64,000 nt of DNA from Vicinamibacterales bacterium (GTDB lineage Bacteria; Acidobacteriota; Vicinamibacteria; Vicinamibacterales; Fen-181): NCBI GenBank assembly GCA_036504215.1, contig DASXVO010000059.1:264765-328764 (forward strand), written 5' to 3'. The notes below the pieces were generated by a model. That model made no database searches, was not told the DNA's origin, and worked only from the letters and a program-made list of their open reading frames with translations. Shown piece by piece: positions 16,316-25,259 of the stretch; position 1 is the first letter of the stretch; the number at the start of each line of letters is the position of its first letter. Position numbers and translations under genes: made by a program.

Positions 16316-18730
16316 ATGTTCCAGATCCGTACGTATCGACGCGCGGCGCCCGCAGTCGTGGCGCTCCTGTCAGTGCTCGGCTTCATCGTCCTGGCGCAGA
16401 TGCCCGTGGGGGCGCAAGCGCCGGCCAAGGCTTCTGGGAAGACGGCCGCCGCCGCACCCGCCGCTCCAGCCGTCGTCGCTGACGCGCAGTTTCGCGTCAA
16501 GGCCTTCGACCAGGTGGTGAGCATGAAGGCGACGTCGCCCTTCAGGGATCTGAAGTGGCAGTTCATCGGCCCGACGAACATCAGCGGCAGGGTGGTGGAC
16601 GTCGCCGTTGCGAATCGCAAGGGCAAGACCCGCGTCATCTACGTGGCGTCGGCCTCCGGCGGGTTGTGGAAGACCGAGAACGAAGGAACGACCTTCGAGC
16701 CGATCTTCGAACAGGGGCCGTCGGTACAGGGCGGCGACGTCACGGTCGCGCCGTCGGATCCGAACATCATCTGGTTTGGAACCGGCGAGGCGAACATCTT
16801 CCGCAGCTCGAACGCCGGCGTCGGGATCTACAAGTCGACCGACGCGGGGAAGACGTGGCAGCACATGGGCCTCGCGCCCACCCATACGATTCCGCGCATC
16901 GTCGTCCACCCGACGAACCCGGAAATTGTCTACGTCGCGGCCGGCGGCCACGAGTGGACGGACAACGAAGAGCGCGGCGTCTACAAGACGATTGATGGGG
17001 GCAAGACGTGGGACAAGATCCTGTTCGTCAACGCCAGGACAGCCGCGAACGACCTCGTAATGGATCCGACCGACCCGAACACGCTCTACGCGACGACCTG
17101 GCAGCGCATCCGGAAGAAGTGGAACGATCCGCGCAACGAGGCCGGCTATACGGGGAGCGGCATCCACAAGACCACTGACGGCGGCAAGACGTGGACGCCC
17201 ATCAACGAAGGCCTGCCGGGCGCCGAATTTCGCGGGCGCATCGGGATCGACGTCGCCCGCTCCAACCCGAACGTGGTGTACGCCTTCGTGGACAATTACG
17301 AGATTGCGCGGCAGGCCAAGCCCGGCGAGATGGACTCCTATGGACGCCCGAGGCAGGGCACGATCAAGGGCGCGGAGATCTACCGCTCCGACAACAAGGG
17401 CCAGACCTGGAAGAAGGTGAGCGAGTCGAACGCCTACATGGAGGGCTCCGCCGCGACCTACGGCTGGGTGTTCTCTCAGGTCCGTGTCGATCCGAACAAC
17501 GAGAACGTCGTGTATTTCATGGGGCTCCAGATCAACCAGTCCACCGACGGCGGGAAGACGTGGAAGGTGCTGCGCGGCATGCACACCGACCACCACGCGA
17601 TGTGGATTGACCCGGCAAATTCGGACAACATCATCAACGGCAACGACGGCGGCATCGTGATGTCGTACGACTTCGGGAAGACGTGGCGGCAGTTCACCAC
17701 CAACCTGCCAGTCGTGACGTTCTTCAACGTCGCGTACGACATGGCGGAACCCTTCCACGTCTACGGCTCGGTGCAGGACCACGGCAGCTATCGCGCGATC
17801 GTCGACCTGAGCAAGGGCCGCGACAAAATTCCGGTGCAGGTGTTCGAAGATGCGTTGGGCGGTGAGGGAACGACCCACGCGATCGACACGAGCGACAACA
17901 ACACGGTGTACGCATCGAGCTTCTACGGCAATCTCGACCGCGCCGACCTCACGAAGCCCGGGACCGCGAGGGGATGGCGGCCCTCGTCGTTCCTGACAAC
18001 CAACATCATGCCGAAGGCTGGCGAGGGCGAGGTCCTTCGTGGTCAGTGGATGGCGCCGACACTGGTGTCACCGCACGATCCGAACGTCGTCTACCACGGC
18101 CTGCAGTACGTCTACCGGTCGATGCACAAGGGCGACGCCTGGGAGCGAATCAGTCCTGACCTCACCGGCAACGTTCCGTCGATGCTCGGGGACATCCCGT
18201 ACCAGACGCTGTATGCGCTGGCCGAGTCGCCGAAGCGCTTCGGCCTGCTCTACGCGGGGACCGACGATGGGCGGCTGCACATCACGCGGGACGGCGGCAA
18301 GGTGTGGACGGAGCTGACGGCGAACCTGCCGCAGAAGAAGTGGATCTCCCGCGTCGTGCCGTCGGCGTTCGACGAGGGCACGGTCTACGTGACGCAGAAC
18401 GGCAAGCGTGACGATGAGTTCGCGGCCTACATCTACAAGTCCACCGATTTCGGCAAGACGTTCAAGAACATCGCGGGCAACATCCCGTGCGGTCCGGTCA
18501 ACGTGATCCGCGAGGATCCCGCGAACCCGAAGATCCTCTATGTCGGTACGGACATGGCGGTCTTCGTGACGACCGACGGCGGCGCCACGTGGAACGTGCT
18601 CGGCGCCAACCTGCCGTCCACGTACGTGCAGGACATCGTCATCCACCCGCGCGACCGCGTCGTCGTCGTCGCCACCCACGGCCGGGGCCTGTGGGTGCTG
18701 GACGCCGTGCCGGTCCAGGCCAGGAAATAG
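16316..18730 (+). CDS. Secreted Asp-box (BNR/VPS10-like) beta-propeller protein
   Basis: 804 residues. The N-terminal segment (AAPAVVALLSVLGFIVLAQM) is a signal peptide, and the ATG has GGAG 8 bases upstream. I count about nine Asp-box motifs of the S/T-x-D-x-G-x-T-W type, such as STDAGKTW, TTDGGKTW, STDGGKTW, SYDFGKTW and TTDGGATW, spread over the whole length. This implies one or two seven- to ten-bladed propellers as in sortilin/VPS10 and sialidases. Databases usually call such proteins glycosyl hydrolases, but no sialidase catalytic set is evident, so enzymatic activity is unproven. It is similar in plan to the protein at 34763. Two further secreted-protein genes follow on the same strand. 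Confidence 0.8.
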   Translation: MFQIRTYRRAAPAVVALLSVLGFIVLAQMPVGAQAPAKASGKTAAAAPAAPAVVADAQFRVKAFDQVVSMKATSPFRDLKWQFIGPTNISGRVVDVAVANRKGKTRVIYVASASGGLWKTENEGTTFEPIFEQGPSVQGGDVTVAPSDPNIIWFGTGEANIFRSSNAGVGIYKSTDAGKTWQHMGLAPTHTIPRIVVHPTNPEIVYVAAGGHEWTDNEERGVYKTIDGGKTWDKILFVNARTAANDLVMDPTDPNTLYATTWQRIRKKWNDPRNEAGYTGSGIHKTTDGGKTWTPINEGLPGAEFRGRIGIDVARSNPNVVYAFVDNYEIARQAKPGEMDSYGRPRQGTIKGAEIYRSDNKGQTWKKVSESNAYMEGSAATYGWVFSQVRVDPNNENVVYFMGLQINQSTDGGKTWKVLRGMHTDHHAMWIDPANSDNIINGNDGGIVMSYDFGKTWRQFTTNLPVVTFFNVAYDMAEPFHVYGSVQDHGSYRAIVDLSKGRDKIPVQVFEDALGGEGTTHAIDTSDNNTVYASSFYGNLDRADLTKPGTARGWRPSSFLTTNIMPKAGEGEVLRGQWMAPTLVSPHDPNVVYHGLQYVYRSMHKGDAWERISPDLTGNVPSMLGDIPYQTLYALAESPKRFGLLYAGTDDGRLHITRDGGKVWTELTANLPQKKWISRVVPSAFDEGTVYVTQNGKRDDEFAAYIYKSTDFGKTFKNIAGNIPCGPVNVIREDPANPKILYVGTDMAVFVTTDGGATWNVLGANLPSTYVQDIVIHPRDRVVVVATHGRGLWVLDAVPVQARK

Positions 18731-18844
18731 TCATCGGGGGTCGGGACCAATTCTTCGCTCCGGCCGGCACATCTGCACCGCGCATTTGTCGTCGCCGGGC
18801 GGAGAGGGCCCCGACCCACCCCTCACCCCGCCGACGGAACTACG

Positions 18845-20620
18845 ATGATCCCGAAAACCTCTCTTTGCCTCGTCGCCGTCGTTGCCTGTCTGAGTGTGCC
18901 GGCTGGTCCCGGGTTCGCTCAGGCTCCAGTCCCATCGTACGTCGTCGATAGCAGGGCGCTCGCGTCAGCCTCGACGAGCGAACTCCGGACCCTCGTCGAT
19001 CGGTTCACCCTCGACCGCGAGGCGATCAACCGGAGCTGGGACACACCCTACTCACCCGAGCGCGCCGTGCGGCTGAAGGCGTTCCTGGCCGGTTGGCGGA
19101 CGCAGTTGGGCCAGATGGCGTTCGAGAAGCTCAGCCAGGACGGGAAGGTCGATTTCCTGCTGCTCCTGAATCGAATCGGCCGCGAAGAAGCGCGCCTTGC
19201 CCGCGACGAGAAACTCCTCGCCGAAACCGCGCCGCTTCTGCCGTTCGCCACCCGCATCATCGGGCTGGACGACGCGCGGCGCCGGATGGGGAGCATCGAT
19301 GCCAAGGCCGCGGCCTCGTCGATGGCCGCTCTTGCCGGCGAGATCGCGAGGACGCGCAAGTCGATCGAGGATGGCTTGGGTGCCGACGCCGGCCCGGGAC
19401 GTGTGCGCACCTCGCGGGTGATTGGCTTGCGAAGCGCCCAGATGGCCGTCCGGCTCGAACGAGCGCTGACCGAGTGGTTCTCCTACTACAACGGCTACGA
19501 CCCGCTGTTCACGTGGTGGGCGGCGCAGCCTTTCAAGAAGGCCGACGACTCGCTGAAGGCCTATGCGAAGTTCCTGCGCGAAAGCGTCGTGGGCGCCAGG
19601 GACGGCGAGGCCGACCCGATTGTCGGCGATCCGATCGGGCGCGACGCGCTCCGCGCCGATCTTGCCTTCGAGATGATTCCGTACTCGCCCGACGAGCTCG
19701 TGGCGATTGGCGAGCGGGAATTCGCGTGGTGCGAGGCGGAGATGAAGAAGGCCGCCCGCGACATGGGTTTCGGCGACGACTGGAAGGCGGCACTCGAGAA
19801 GGTGAAGACACTGCACGTCGAGCCCGGCAGGCAATCGGACCTGATTCGAGACCAAGCGCTCGAAGCGATCGCGTTCCTCGAGAAGCGCGACCTCGTCACG
19901 ATCCCGCCGCTCGCCCGCGACATGTGGCGCATCGAGATGATGTCGCCGGCCCGCCAGAAGGTGAACCCGTTCTTCACGGGTGGCGAGGTCATCTCCGTTT
20001 CGTTCCCCACCGACGGCATGGAGCACGAAGACAAGCTCATGAGCCTGCGCGGGAACAACATCCATTTCGCCCGCGCCACGGTGCACCACGAGCTCGTCCC
20101 CGGACATCACCTGCAGGGCTTCATGGCCGATCGCTACAACCCGCACCGGCAGCTGTTCAGCACGCCGTTCTACGGCGAGGGGTGGTCGCTCTACTGGGAG
20201 ATGCTGCTATGGGACCTCGGGTTCCCCCAGTCGGCCGAGAACCGCGTCGGCATGCTCTTCTGGCGCATGCACCGTGCGGCGCGTATCATCTTCTCCTTGA
20301 AGTTCCATCTCGGCCAGATGACGCCGCAGGAGTGCATCGACTTCCTGGTGGACCGCGTCGGGCACGAGCGCGCGAACGCGACCGCCGAGGTGCGTCGCTC
20401 GTTCAACGGCAGCTACCCGCCGCTCTACCAGGCGGCATACATGATCGGTGGGTTGCAGCTGCGGGCTCTGTCGAAGGAACTGGTCGGGTCCGGGAGGCTG
20501 ACATGGCGACAGTTTCACGATGCCGTGCTGCAGGCCAACGAAATGCCGATCGAGATGCTGCGCGCGCTGCTGACCAGGCAGCCGTTGACGCCGGCCTTTG
20601 GGAGTTCATGGAAGTTCTGA
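18845..20620 (+). CDS. Secreted DUF885 family protein (putative metallocarboxypeptidase-like)
   Basis: 591 residues with a signal peptide (SLCLVAVVACLSVPAGPGFAQ). The family's hallmark HHELVPGHHLQGF is present at about residue 415, an HExxxGHH-type zinc site. It is followed by YGEGWSLYWEMLLWDLG with the conserved Glu and Trp, and later by SFNGSYPPLYQAAYMIGG. The length is normal for DUF885, which has distant similarity to M32-type carboxypeptidases. The start is 114 bp after the Asp-box gene and 10 bp before the next gene. A role in peptide hydrolysis outside the cytoplasm is the best guess. Confidence 0.85.
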   Translation: MIPKTSLCLVAVVACLSVPAGPGFAQAPVPSYVVDSRALASASTSELRTLVDRFTLDREAINRSWDTPYSPERAVRLKAFLAGWRTQLGQMAFEKLSQDGKVDFLLLLNRIGREEARLARDEKLLAETAPLLPFATRIIGLDDARRRMGSIDAKAAASSMAALAGEIARTRKSIEDGLGADAGPGRVRTSRVIGLRSAQMAVRLERALTEWFSYYNGYDPLFTWWAAQPFKKADDSLKAYAKFLRESVVGARDGEADPIVGDPIGRDALRADLAFEMIPYSPDELVAIGEREFAWCEAEMKKAARDMGFGDDWKAALEKVKTLHVEPGRQSDLIRDQALEAIAFLEKRDLVTIPPLARDMWRIEMMSPARQKVNPFFTGGEVISVSFPTDGMEHEDKLMSLRGNNIHFARATVHHELVPGHHLQGFMADRYNPHRQLFSTPFYGEGWSLYWEMLLWDLGFPQSAENRVGMLFWRMHRAARIIFSLKFHLGQMTPQECIDFLVDRVGHERANATAEVRRSFNGSYPPLYQAAYMIGGLQLRALSKELVGSGRLTWRQFHDAVLQANEMPIEMLRALLTRQPLTPAFGSSWKF

Positions 20621-20630
20621 GGAGGAGTGC

Positions 20631-21383
20631 ATGACGCGTACTGCCTGTCTCGTTCTGGTCGCGCTCTTCGTGCTGGTCCCGGCGGCGTTCGCTGACGTCA
20701 CCATCAACTCGTCGATGGCCATGAACGCCGGCGGCATGGCCATCAACGGCACGACGGCCACGAAGATCAAGGGCACGAAGATGCGGGCCGACTCGAAGGT
20801 GATGAACCAGGAGATGTCCATCATTGTCGATGCCGCGGCCAGGCAGCAGTGGATGGTGAACCACACCGCCAGGCAGATTCAGGCGATCGACCCGCAGAAA
20901 CCGACCTCGCCGATGCCGATGACCTTCGGTGAGCCGAAGATCAGCGTGAAGCCGAACGGGCAGACCAGGACGATCCTGGGCCAAACCTGCAACGGCTTCA
21001 CCGTCGAGATGACTCTGCCGATCGCCATCGGCAACGAGTCGGTCACGATGAACATGGGCGGGACGGCGTGGACGGCCAAGTCGGCTCCGGGCGTGGCGGA
21101 CATGAAGACGTTCTACAAAGCGGCAGCCGACGCCGGGATGATGGTGTCCGGGCTCGGTCAGGGACCTCAGGGCAAGGCGTTGTCCGAGGCGCAGAAGCTC
21201 CTGGGCCAGAACGGGATCAGCTACGAGCAGGAGCTGAAGATCACGATCGAGGGGACGGGGCAGATGGCGGCCATGATGAGCCAGATGGGCAACATGACCA
21301 TCACGCTCAAGGTCACCTCGGTCTCGGCGGATCCCATCCCCGCCGACGCATTCGAGCTGCCGGCGGGGTATACGAGACAGTAG
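20631..21383 (+). CDS. Secreted DUF4412-like protein
   Basis: 250 residues from ATG 20631, preceded by GGAGGAG, 10 bp after the DUF885 stop; an upstream in-frame start inside that gene is less likely. It has a signal peptide (ACLVLVALFVLVPAAFA). The body is rich in Met, Lys and Thr, with alternating strand-like segments and an LGQTCNGFTVEMTLP motif resembling DUF4412 lipocalin-like domains. The region near residue 180 (LSEAQKLLGQNG) is helical. No enzymatic residues are recognisable. It is likely a periplasmic or outer-membrane-associated binding protein. Confidence 0.65.
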   Translation: MTRTACLVLVALFVLVPAAFADVTINSSMAMNAGGMAINGTTATKIKGTKMRADSKVMNQEMSIIVDAAARQQWMVNHTARQIQAIDPQKPTSPMPMTFGEPKISVKPNGQTRTILGQTCNGFTVEMTLPIAIGNESVTMNMGGTAWTAKSAPGVADMKTFYKAAADAGMMVSGLGQGPQGKALSEAQKLLGQNGISYEQELKITIEGTGQMAAMMSQMGNMTITLKVTSVSADPIPADAFELPAGYTRQ

Positions 21384-21437
21384 GCGGCAAGGCGGGAAGG
21401 CGGAACACGGCGATCTCCGCGAGTTCTGTATCGAACG

Positions 21438-22619
21438 TCAGGCGAGCCTGCCACGCCGCGGCGGCGCGGAGTGACAGTGCCGATCGGGCGGGCCTGTGAT
21501 CGGCGGCGTCTGCACCTCGGCCGAATCGTCGTTTTCCGCGGCGGTCTGCAGCCGCTCCAACACGAGATCCAGGTTGCTCCGCATGACGACGTGCGGCACG
21601 ACTTTGATGCGCGCCGGCGGCGTGGTCCCGTCCACGAGGAACTTGTAGAGCGCGTGCAGGGCCAGGCTGCCCTGGCGCACCGGGCGCTGGTACACCGTGG
21701 CAGCGACAGCGCCACGGCGAATCCAGGGGACCAACGCAGGAAACAGATCGGTCGCGATGACGGCTATCCGGCCGAGCCGTCCCTGGCTCTCGATGGCGCG
21801 AAGCACCGGCAGCGAGTTCACGGTGCTCACGTAAATCCCGTCGAGCCCGGGGTTCGCCTTCAGCAGCCTCACTGCCTGCCGATACGCCGCCCTCTCGTCA
21901 TCGTGCGCTTCGACCGTGGCCGCGAGGGTCAGTTGACCAGCGAGCATGCCGAGGCTCCCGTTGAACCCGCGCAGTTTCTCCGCGTGATCCTGGGTGCCAA
22001 GCCAGCCGGTGAAGAACGCCACGTGCCGGCCGCCAGGCAGAAAGCGGGCCATCAGTTCGCCTGCGACCGCTCCCACCGTGAAGGGATCGGCGGACACGAA
22101 CGTCAGACGCTCCGTTTCCGGGGCGTCGGTGACGACGCACGCGACGGCTGCCTTCTGGAGAGCGGCCCTGTGAATCCACGGGGCCAGCGCGTGCGGATCG
22201 CCAGGCGCGACGATCAATCCGTGCACGCCGCGCTGGAGGGCCTGCTCGAACAGCGGGATGTCACCCTCGCCGAGCCCAGGGTAGCTGCGGAACTCCACCT
22301 GGAGCGCCGGGGCGAACGGAGCGGCCGCCTCGCGAATGCCCTCGCGAAGCGAGTCCCAGAAGAGCGCGATCTCGCGCGGCAGATGGACGGAGATGCGAAA
22401 GGCGGTGCCGGACTTGAGAAACCGGGCGGCGAGGTTCGGCCGATAGCCGAGCGACTCGGCCATCGCGAGCACGCGAGCCCTGGTCGCCACGCTGATCCCG
22501 CGCTTGTCGTGGAGCGCGCGATCGACCGTTCCGATCGAGATGCCGAGCCTCCGGGCGATGTCCTTGATGCCGACGGGCGTACCCTGTTTACCGGGCGCCG
22601 CGGGAGCCTGTCGCTTCAT
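21438..22619 (-). CDS. LacI family transcriptional regulator of the arabinan locus
   Basis: 393 residues from ATG 22619 (GGAAGG just upstream; the GTG at 22631 is the alternative). The N-terminal LacI helix-turn-helix reads GIKDIARRLGISIGTVDRAL, followed by a hinge (NLAARFLKSG) and a periplasmic-binding-protein-like effector domain. It overlaps the preceding GH127 gene by 4 bp (ATGA), so the two are made together. LacI proteins bind palindromes with a central CG, and exactly such a site lies at 25158-25175 at the head of this operon. It is therefore very likely the autoregulated repressor of both divergent arms, relieved by L-arabinose or an arabino-oligosaccharide. Confidence 0.9.
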   Translation of the reverse strand: MKRQAPAAPGKQGTPVGIKDIARRLGISIGTVDRALHDKRGISVATRARVLAMAESLGYRPNLAARFLKSGTAFRISVHLPREIALFWDSLREGIREAAAPFAPALQVEFRSYPGLGEGDIPLFEQALQRGVHGLIVAPGDPHALAPWIHRAALQKAAVACVVTDAPETERLTFVSADPFTVGAVAGELMARFLPGGRHVAFFTGWLGTQDHAEKLRGFNGSLGMLAGQLTLAATVEAHDDERAAYRQAVRLLKANPGLDGIYVSTVNSLPVLRAIESQGRLGRIAVIATDLFPALVPWIRRGAVAATVYQRPVRQGSLALHALYKFLVDGTTPPARIKVVPHVVMRSNLDLVLERLQTAAENDDSAEVQTPPITGPPDRHCHSAPPRRGRLA

Positions 22620-25081
22620 CGCACCTTCCACTCCTGGATGCCCGCCGACCAGTCCGGTTGCATCGTGAGCTCCAGGCGCAGCCCGGACGAGGTGACCGGC
22701 TTGAAGCGGATCTTATTGTACCGGTCCTTTGCGAGGCCATACGGGTCGAGCGCCTCAACCGGCCGCCACTGGTCGCCGTCGCGATACAGGAGCCGCCACG
22801 ACGCAGGCACCCGCACGCCGCCCGCACCCGTGTCATCGAACCAGTAGACGTCGGCCTCGGAGACCGTGGCGGTCTTCGGGAACGCGTACTCGACCCACTC
22901 GGTCGCCCCCTTTGTCGGCCACCAGTCGAAGTACGAAGCCGGATCGTTCGACGAGGCGGGCTCCTCGCCGTCGTTGATCATCCGCGCGTTCTTCCTGGAT
23001 TTCCCTGACGTCGTCACGGTGCTCGTCGTCGCGGGCGTTGGCCACGGCGTGGGCCGGGCCACCGATTCGACCCGCGGAATCCAGACCATCATCTCGCCCC
23101 GCCCGCGATTCGCCCAGGCGTAATACGGGATGGCGGTGAACGGGCGATCGGCGCTGACGACCTTGCCTTGCGCATCCTTGGAGAGGCCGACCGCCCTGCC
23201 CGCGATGACCATGACGCCGTTCAGGAGTTGCGGTCGGAACTCCGCGCGGAGCGTCGCCGCGTCGGGCAGCACCAGGTTACGGACATGTCCGTCGGGGCTG
23301 TCCGGCCATTCGGCCGCGTAGACCACGGGGCCTCGCTGGAGCGCCACGCGGTTGCGATCGGCCTCGACTTTCTCGTGAGCAACCACGCGGCGGATCGGCA
23401 TGGGCAACGAGAGGTCGAGCATGTCGCCAGGACGCCAGCGGCGTTCGACTGTCGCGTATCCGTCCTCGAGCACGATGGGCACCGGCCGGCCGTTGACCTT
23501 CAGCGCAGCCGGTTCGTCCAGGCGATCGAGGAAGCGATAGAGATCGGTCGGCACCGGTTCGTTCCGGGCCCAGCCGGGGATCCTGACCTTGACGGCGAAC
23601 GCGGCCTCGCGGTCGGGCCTGACGACCATCCGGACGGTGCCGTCCCACGGGTACCGCGTCTCCTGGCGCACGGTCACGGTCGGACCGTTCTCCAGGGCAA
23701 TGTCGGCGGATCCGGCCGCGAAGAGGTTGACGAAGATCGTCGAGCCGCGCCGCGCGTAGACGTACCCTGGAACGGACGCCATGAAGCGGGTCATGTTGCC
23801 GGGGCAGCAGGCGACGCCGAACCACGGGCTGCGGCCGTGCTGTCCCGCGGATTCGAGCGGGTTCGGGTAGAAGAACGATTTGCCGTCGAGCGAGACGCCC
23901 GAGATGAGGCCGTTGTAGAGCGTGCGCTCCATGACGTCGATGTACTTCGCGTCGGCGTGCAGCAGGAACAGCCGGTGGTTCCAGAAATCGTTGCCGATCG
24001 CCGCGCATGTCTCGTTGTAGGCCGTCATGTTCGGCATCTCGTAGTCGGCGCCGAACGCCTCGCCTCTGCCGGTCGCACCGATGCCGCCGGTGATATAGAG
24101 CTTCCTGGCGACCAGGTTGTTCCAGATCGTATCGACCGTCTTCAGGTAGGCGGCGTCGCCGGTGAGCGCGGCCACGTCGGCGATTCCTGAGTACATGTAG
24201 GTCGCTCGCACCGCGTGGCCGACCGCCTCGGTCTGCTCGACGATCTTCGTCTGCGACTGGTTGTAGGTGCGGCCGCCGCCCTTATCGCCGTCCGGGCCCC
24301 GCTCATCGAGCAGGAATCTCGCGAGGCGGAGGTACCGCTCGTCGCCTGTCACCCGGTACAGCTTCACCAGTCCCATCTCGGTGATTTGGTGGCCCGGCCA
24401 GATCGACCGCTTGCCGGGGCCGAAGGTGCCGACCAGCAGGTCGGCCGTCTTCAGTGCGATGTCGAGCAGCGTACGCTTGCCGGTCGCCTGGTAGTGCGCG
24501 ACCGCTGCTTCGTAGAGATGCCCGAGGTTGTAGAGTTCGTGGCTGTTCACCTTCTCGAGCTGCCACCTGTTGGCGCCGGCCCACGGATGCGGGTGCGCGG
24601 GATCGATCGTGCGCGTGGTGTAGAGGTACCCGTCCCTCTCCTGCGCCGCACCGATCTTCACGATGAGTGCGTCCACGTAGGCATCCAGTTTCGGGTCCGG
24701 ATGCACGCTGAGCGTGTACGACGCGCCTTCGATGACCTTGTAGAGGTCGGTGTCGTCGAACGGATAGCCGGGCGGCTTGCGGTCGATCAGTTCCTCGCCG
24801 CGCAGGGCCTTGGCTGCGCGCTCGAAGTTGTCCACACGGCCCGACAATTCGCACTGCTGAAACGCGAACGGGACGCTCACCTGGCGGTTGGTCTCGATTC
24901 GCGGAGTCCAGAATTCGTCGGTCAGGTGAACGGCAGTGAAGGGCACCGGCTGCACGGGGTAGTCGTGGGCGGGCGCTGGCTGAGTCTGAGCCACGCCGAG
25001 CAGGGGTCTCGACGCCACCCAGCATCCGATCACCGCCGCCGCGAGTGCCGCCGCGATCGGTGTTCGCAGTCGAGGAGTCAT
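22616..25081 (-). CDS. Secreted GH127-type beta-L-arabinofuranosidase with C-terminal carbohydrate-binding-like domain
   Basis: 821 residues from ATG 25081 (GGTGG upstream; ATG 25096 also possible). It has a signal peptide (RTPIAAALAAAVIGCWVASR). The (alpha/alpha)6 catalytic domain covers about residues 35-560. It carries the conserved Glu in NETC and the zinc/thiolate motif FGVACCPGN near residue 425, whose second Cys acts as the nucleophile in GH127. A beta-sandwich follows, then a C-terminal discoidin-like segment (about 670-821, DWSAGIQEWKV at the end). The enzyme would release L-arabinose from beta-L-arabinofuranosides such as plant extensin glycans. It faces a second GH127 gene across a shared operator. 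Confidence 0.9.
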   Translation of the reverse strand: MTPRLRTPIAAALAAAVIGCWVASRPLLGVAQTQPAPAHDYPVQPVPFTAVHLTDEFWTPRIETNRQVSVPFAFQQCELSGRVDNFERAAKALRGEELIDRKPPGYPFDDTDLYKVIEGASYTLSVHPDPKLDAYVDALIVKIGAAQERDGYLYTTRTIDPAHPHPWAGANRWQLEKVNSHELYNLGHLYEAAVAHYQATGKRTLLDIALKTADLLVGTFGPGKRSIWPGHQITEMGLVKLYRVTGDERYLRLARFLLDERGPDGDKGGGRTYNQSQTKIVEQTEAVGHAVRATYMYSGIADVAALTGDAAYLKTVDTIWNNLVARKLYITGGIGATGRGEAFGADYEMPNMTAYNETCAAIGNDFWNHRLFLLHADAKYIDVMERTLYNGLISGVSLDGKSFFYPNPLESAGQHGRSPWFGVACCPGNMTRFMASVPGYVYARRGSTIFVNLFAAGSADIALENGPTVTVRQETRYPWDGTVRMVVRPDREAAFAVKVRIPGWARNEPVPTDLYRFLDRLDEPAALKVNGRPVPIVLEDGYATVERRWRPGDMLDLSLPMPIRRVVAHEKVEADRNRVALQRGPVVYAAEWPDSPDGHVRNLVLPDAATLRAEFRPQLLNGVMVIAGRAVGLSKDAQGKVVSADRPFTAIPYYAWANRGRGEMMVWIPRVESVARPTPWPTPATTSTVTTSGKSRKNARMINDGEEPASSNDPASYFDWWPTKGATEWVEYAFPKTATVSEADVYWFDDTGAGGVRVPASWRLLYRDGDQWRPVEALDPYGLAKDRYNKIRFKPVTSSGLRLELTMQPDWSAGIQEWKVR

Positions 25082-25129
25082 GGGTCCACCTTCCATCTGG
25101 CCGAGCGTCTTGGGCCGAGCGCCCTTCCG

Positions 25130-25182
25130 TTGTCCTGCCGACCGCGGATGTGTATTATACGTGAACGTTCACGTACGTCGAC
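25130..25182. promoter_or_regulatory. Divergent promoters of the arabinan locus
   Basis: Plus strand: TTGTCC (25130-25135), 17 bases, TATTAT (25153-25158). Minus strand: a perfect TATAAT -10 on the complement of 25154-25159, with only a weak -35 near 25177-25182. The two -10 boxes nearly coincide, so transcription runs both ways from one spot next to the palindromic operator. Confidence 0.65.
25158..25175. promoter_or_regulatory. LacI-type operator, perfect 18-bp palindrome
   Basis: TACGTGAACGTTCACGTA is fully self-complementary with a central CG, as is usual for LacI-family sites. It begins at the last base of the plus-strand -10 box and covers the minus-strand promoter spacer. One bound repressor could therefore block both directions. 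Confidence 0.8.
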
Positions 25183-25210
25183 CCCCCGGCTCCGGGCGCC
25201 TGACTGCTGA

Positions 25211-25244
25211 ATTCCGACTCCTGGCTTCTGGTTCCTGGCTTCTG
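25211..25244 (+). repeat. TCCTGACTCCTGGCTTC-type repeat, copy 1
   Basis: A pyrimidine-rich stretch with two CCTGGCTTCTG units in the 5' leader of the second GH127 gene. Related sequence occurs at 62546-62577 and 63671-63710. GAATTCCGA is also shared with 62587-62595. Confidence 0.55.
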
Positions 25245-25259
25245 TCCAAGGAGACAGCC

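Noticed and set aside
16370..17878. 502-residue minus-strand frame inside the first Asp-box gene
   Set aside because: It mirrors the plus-strand gene, is Val/Arg/His-rich and has no motif or ribosome-binding site. Other large antisense frames (3044-4789, 11265-13538, 35897-37489) were rejected likewise.
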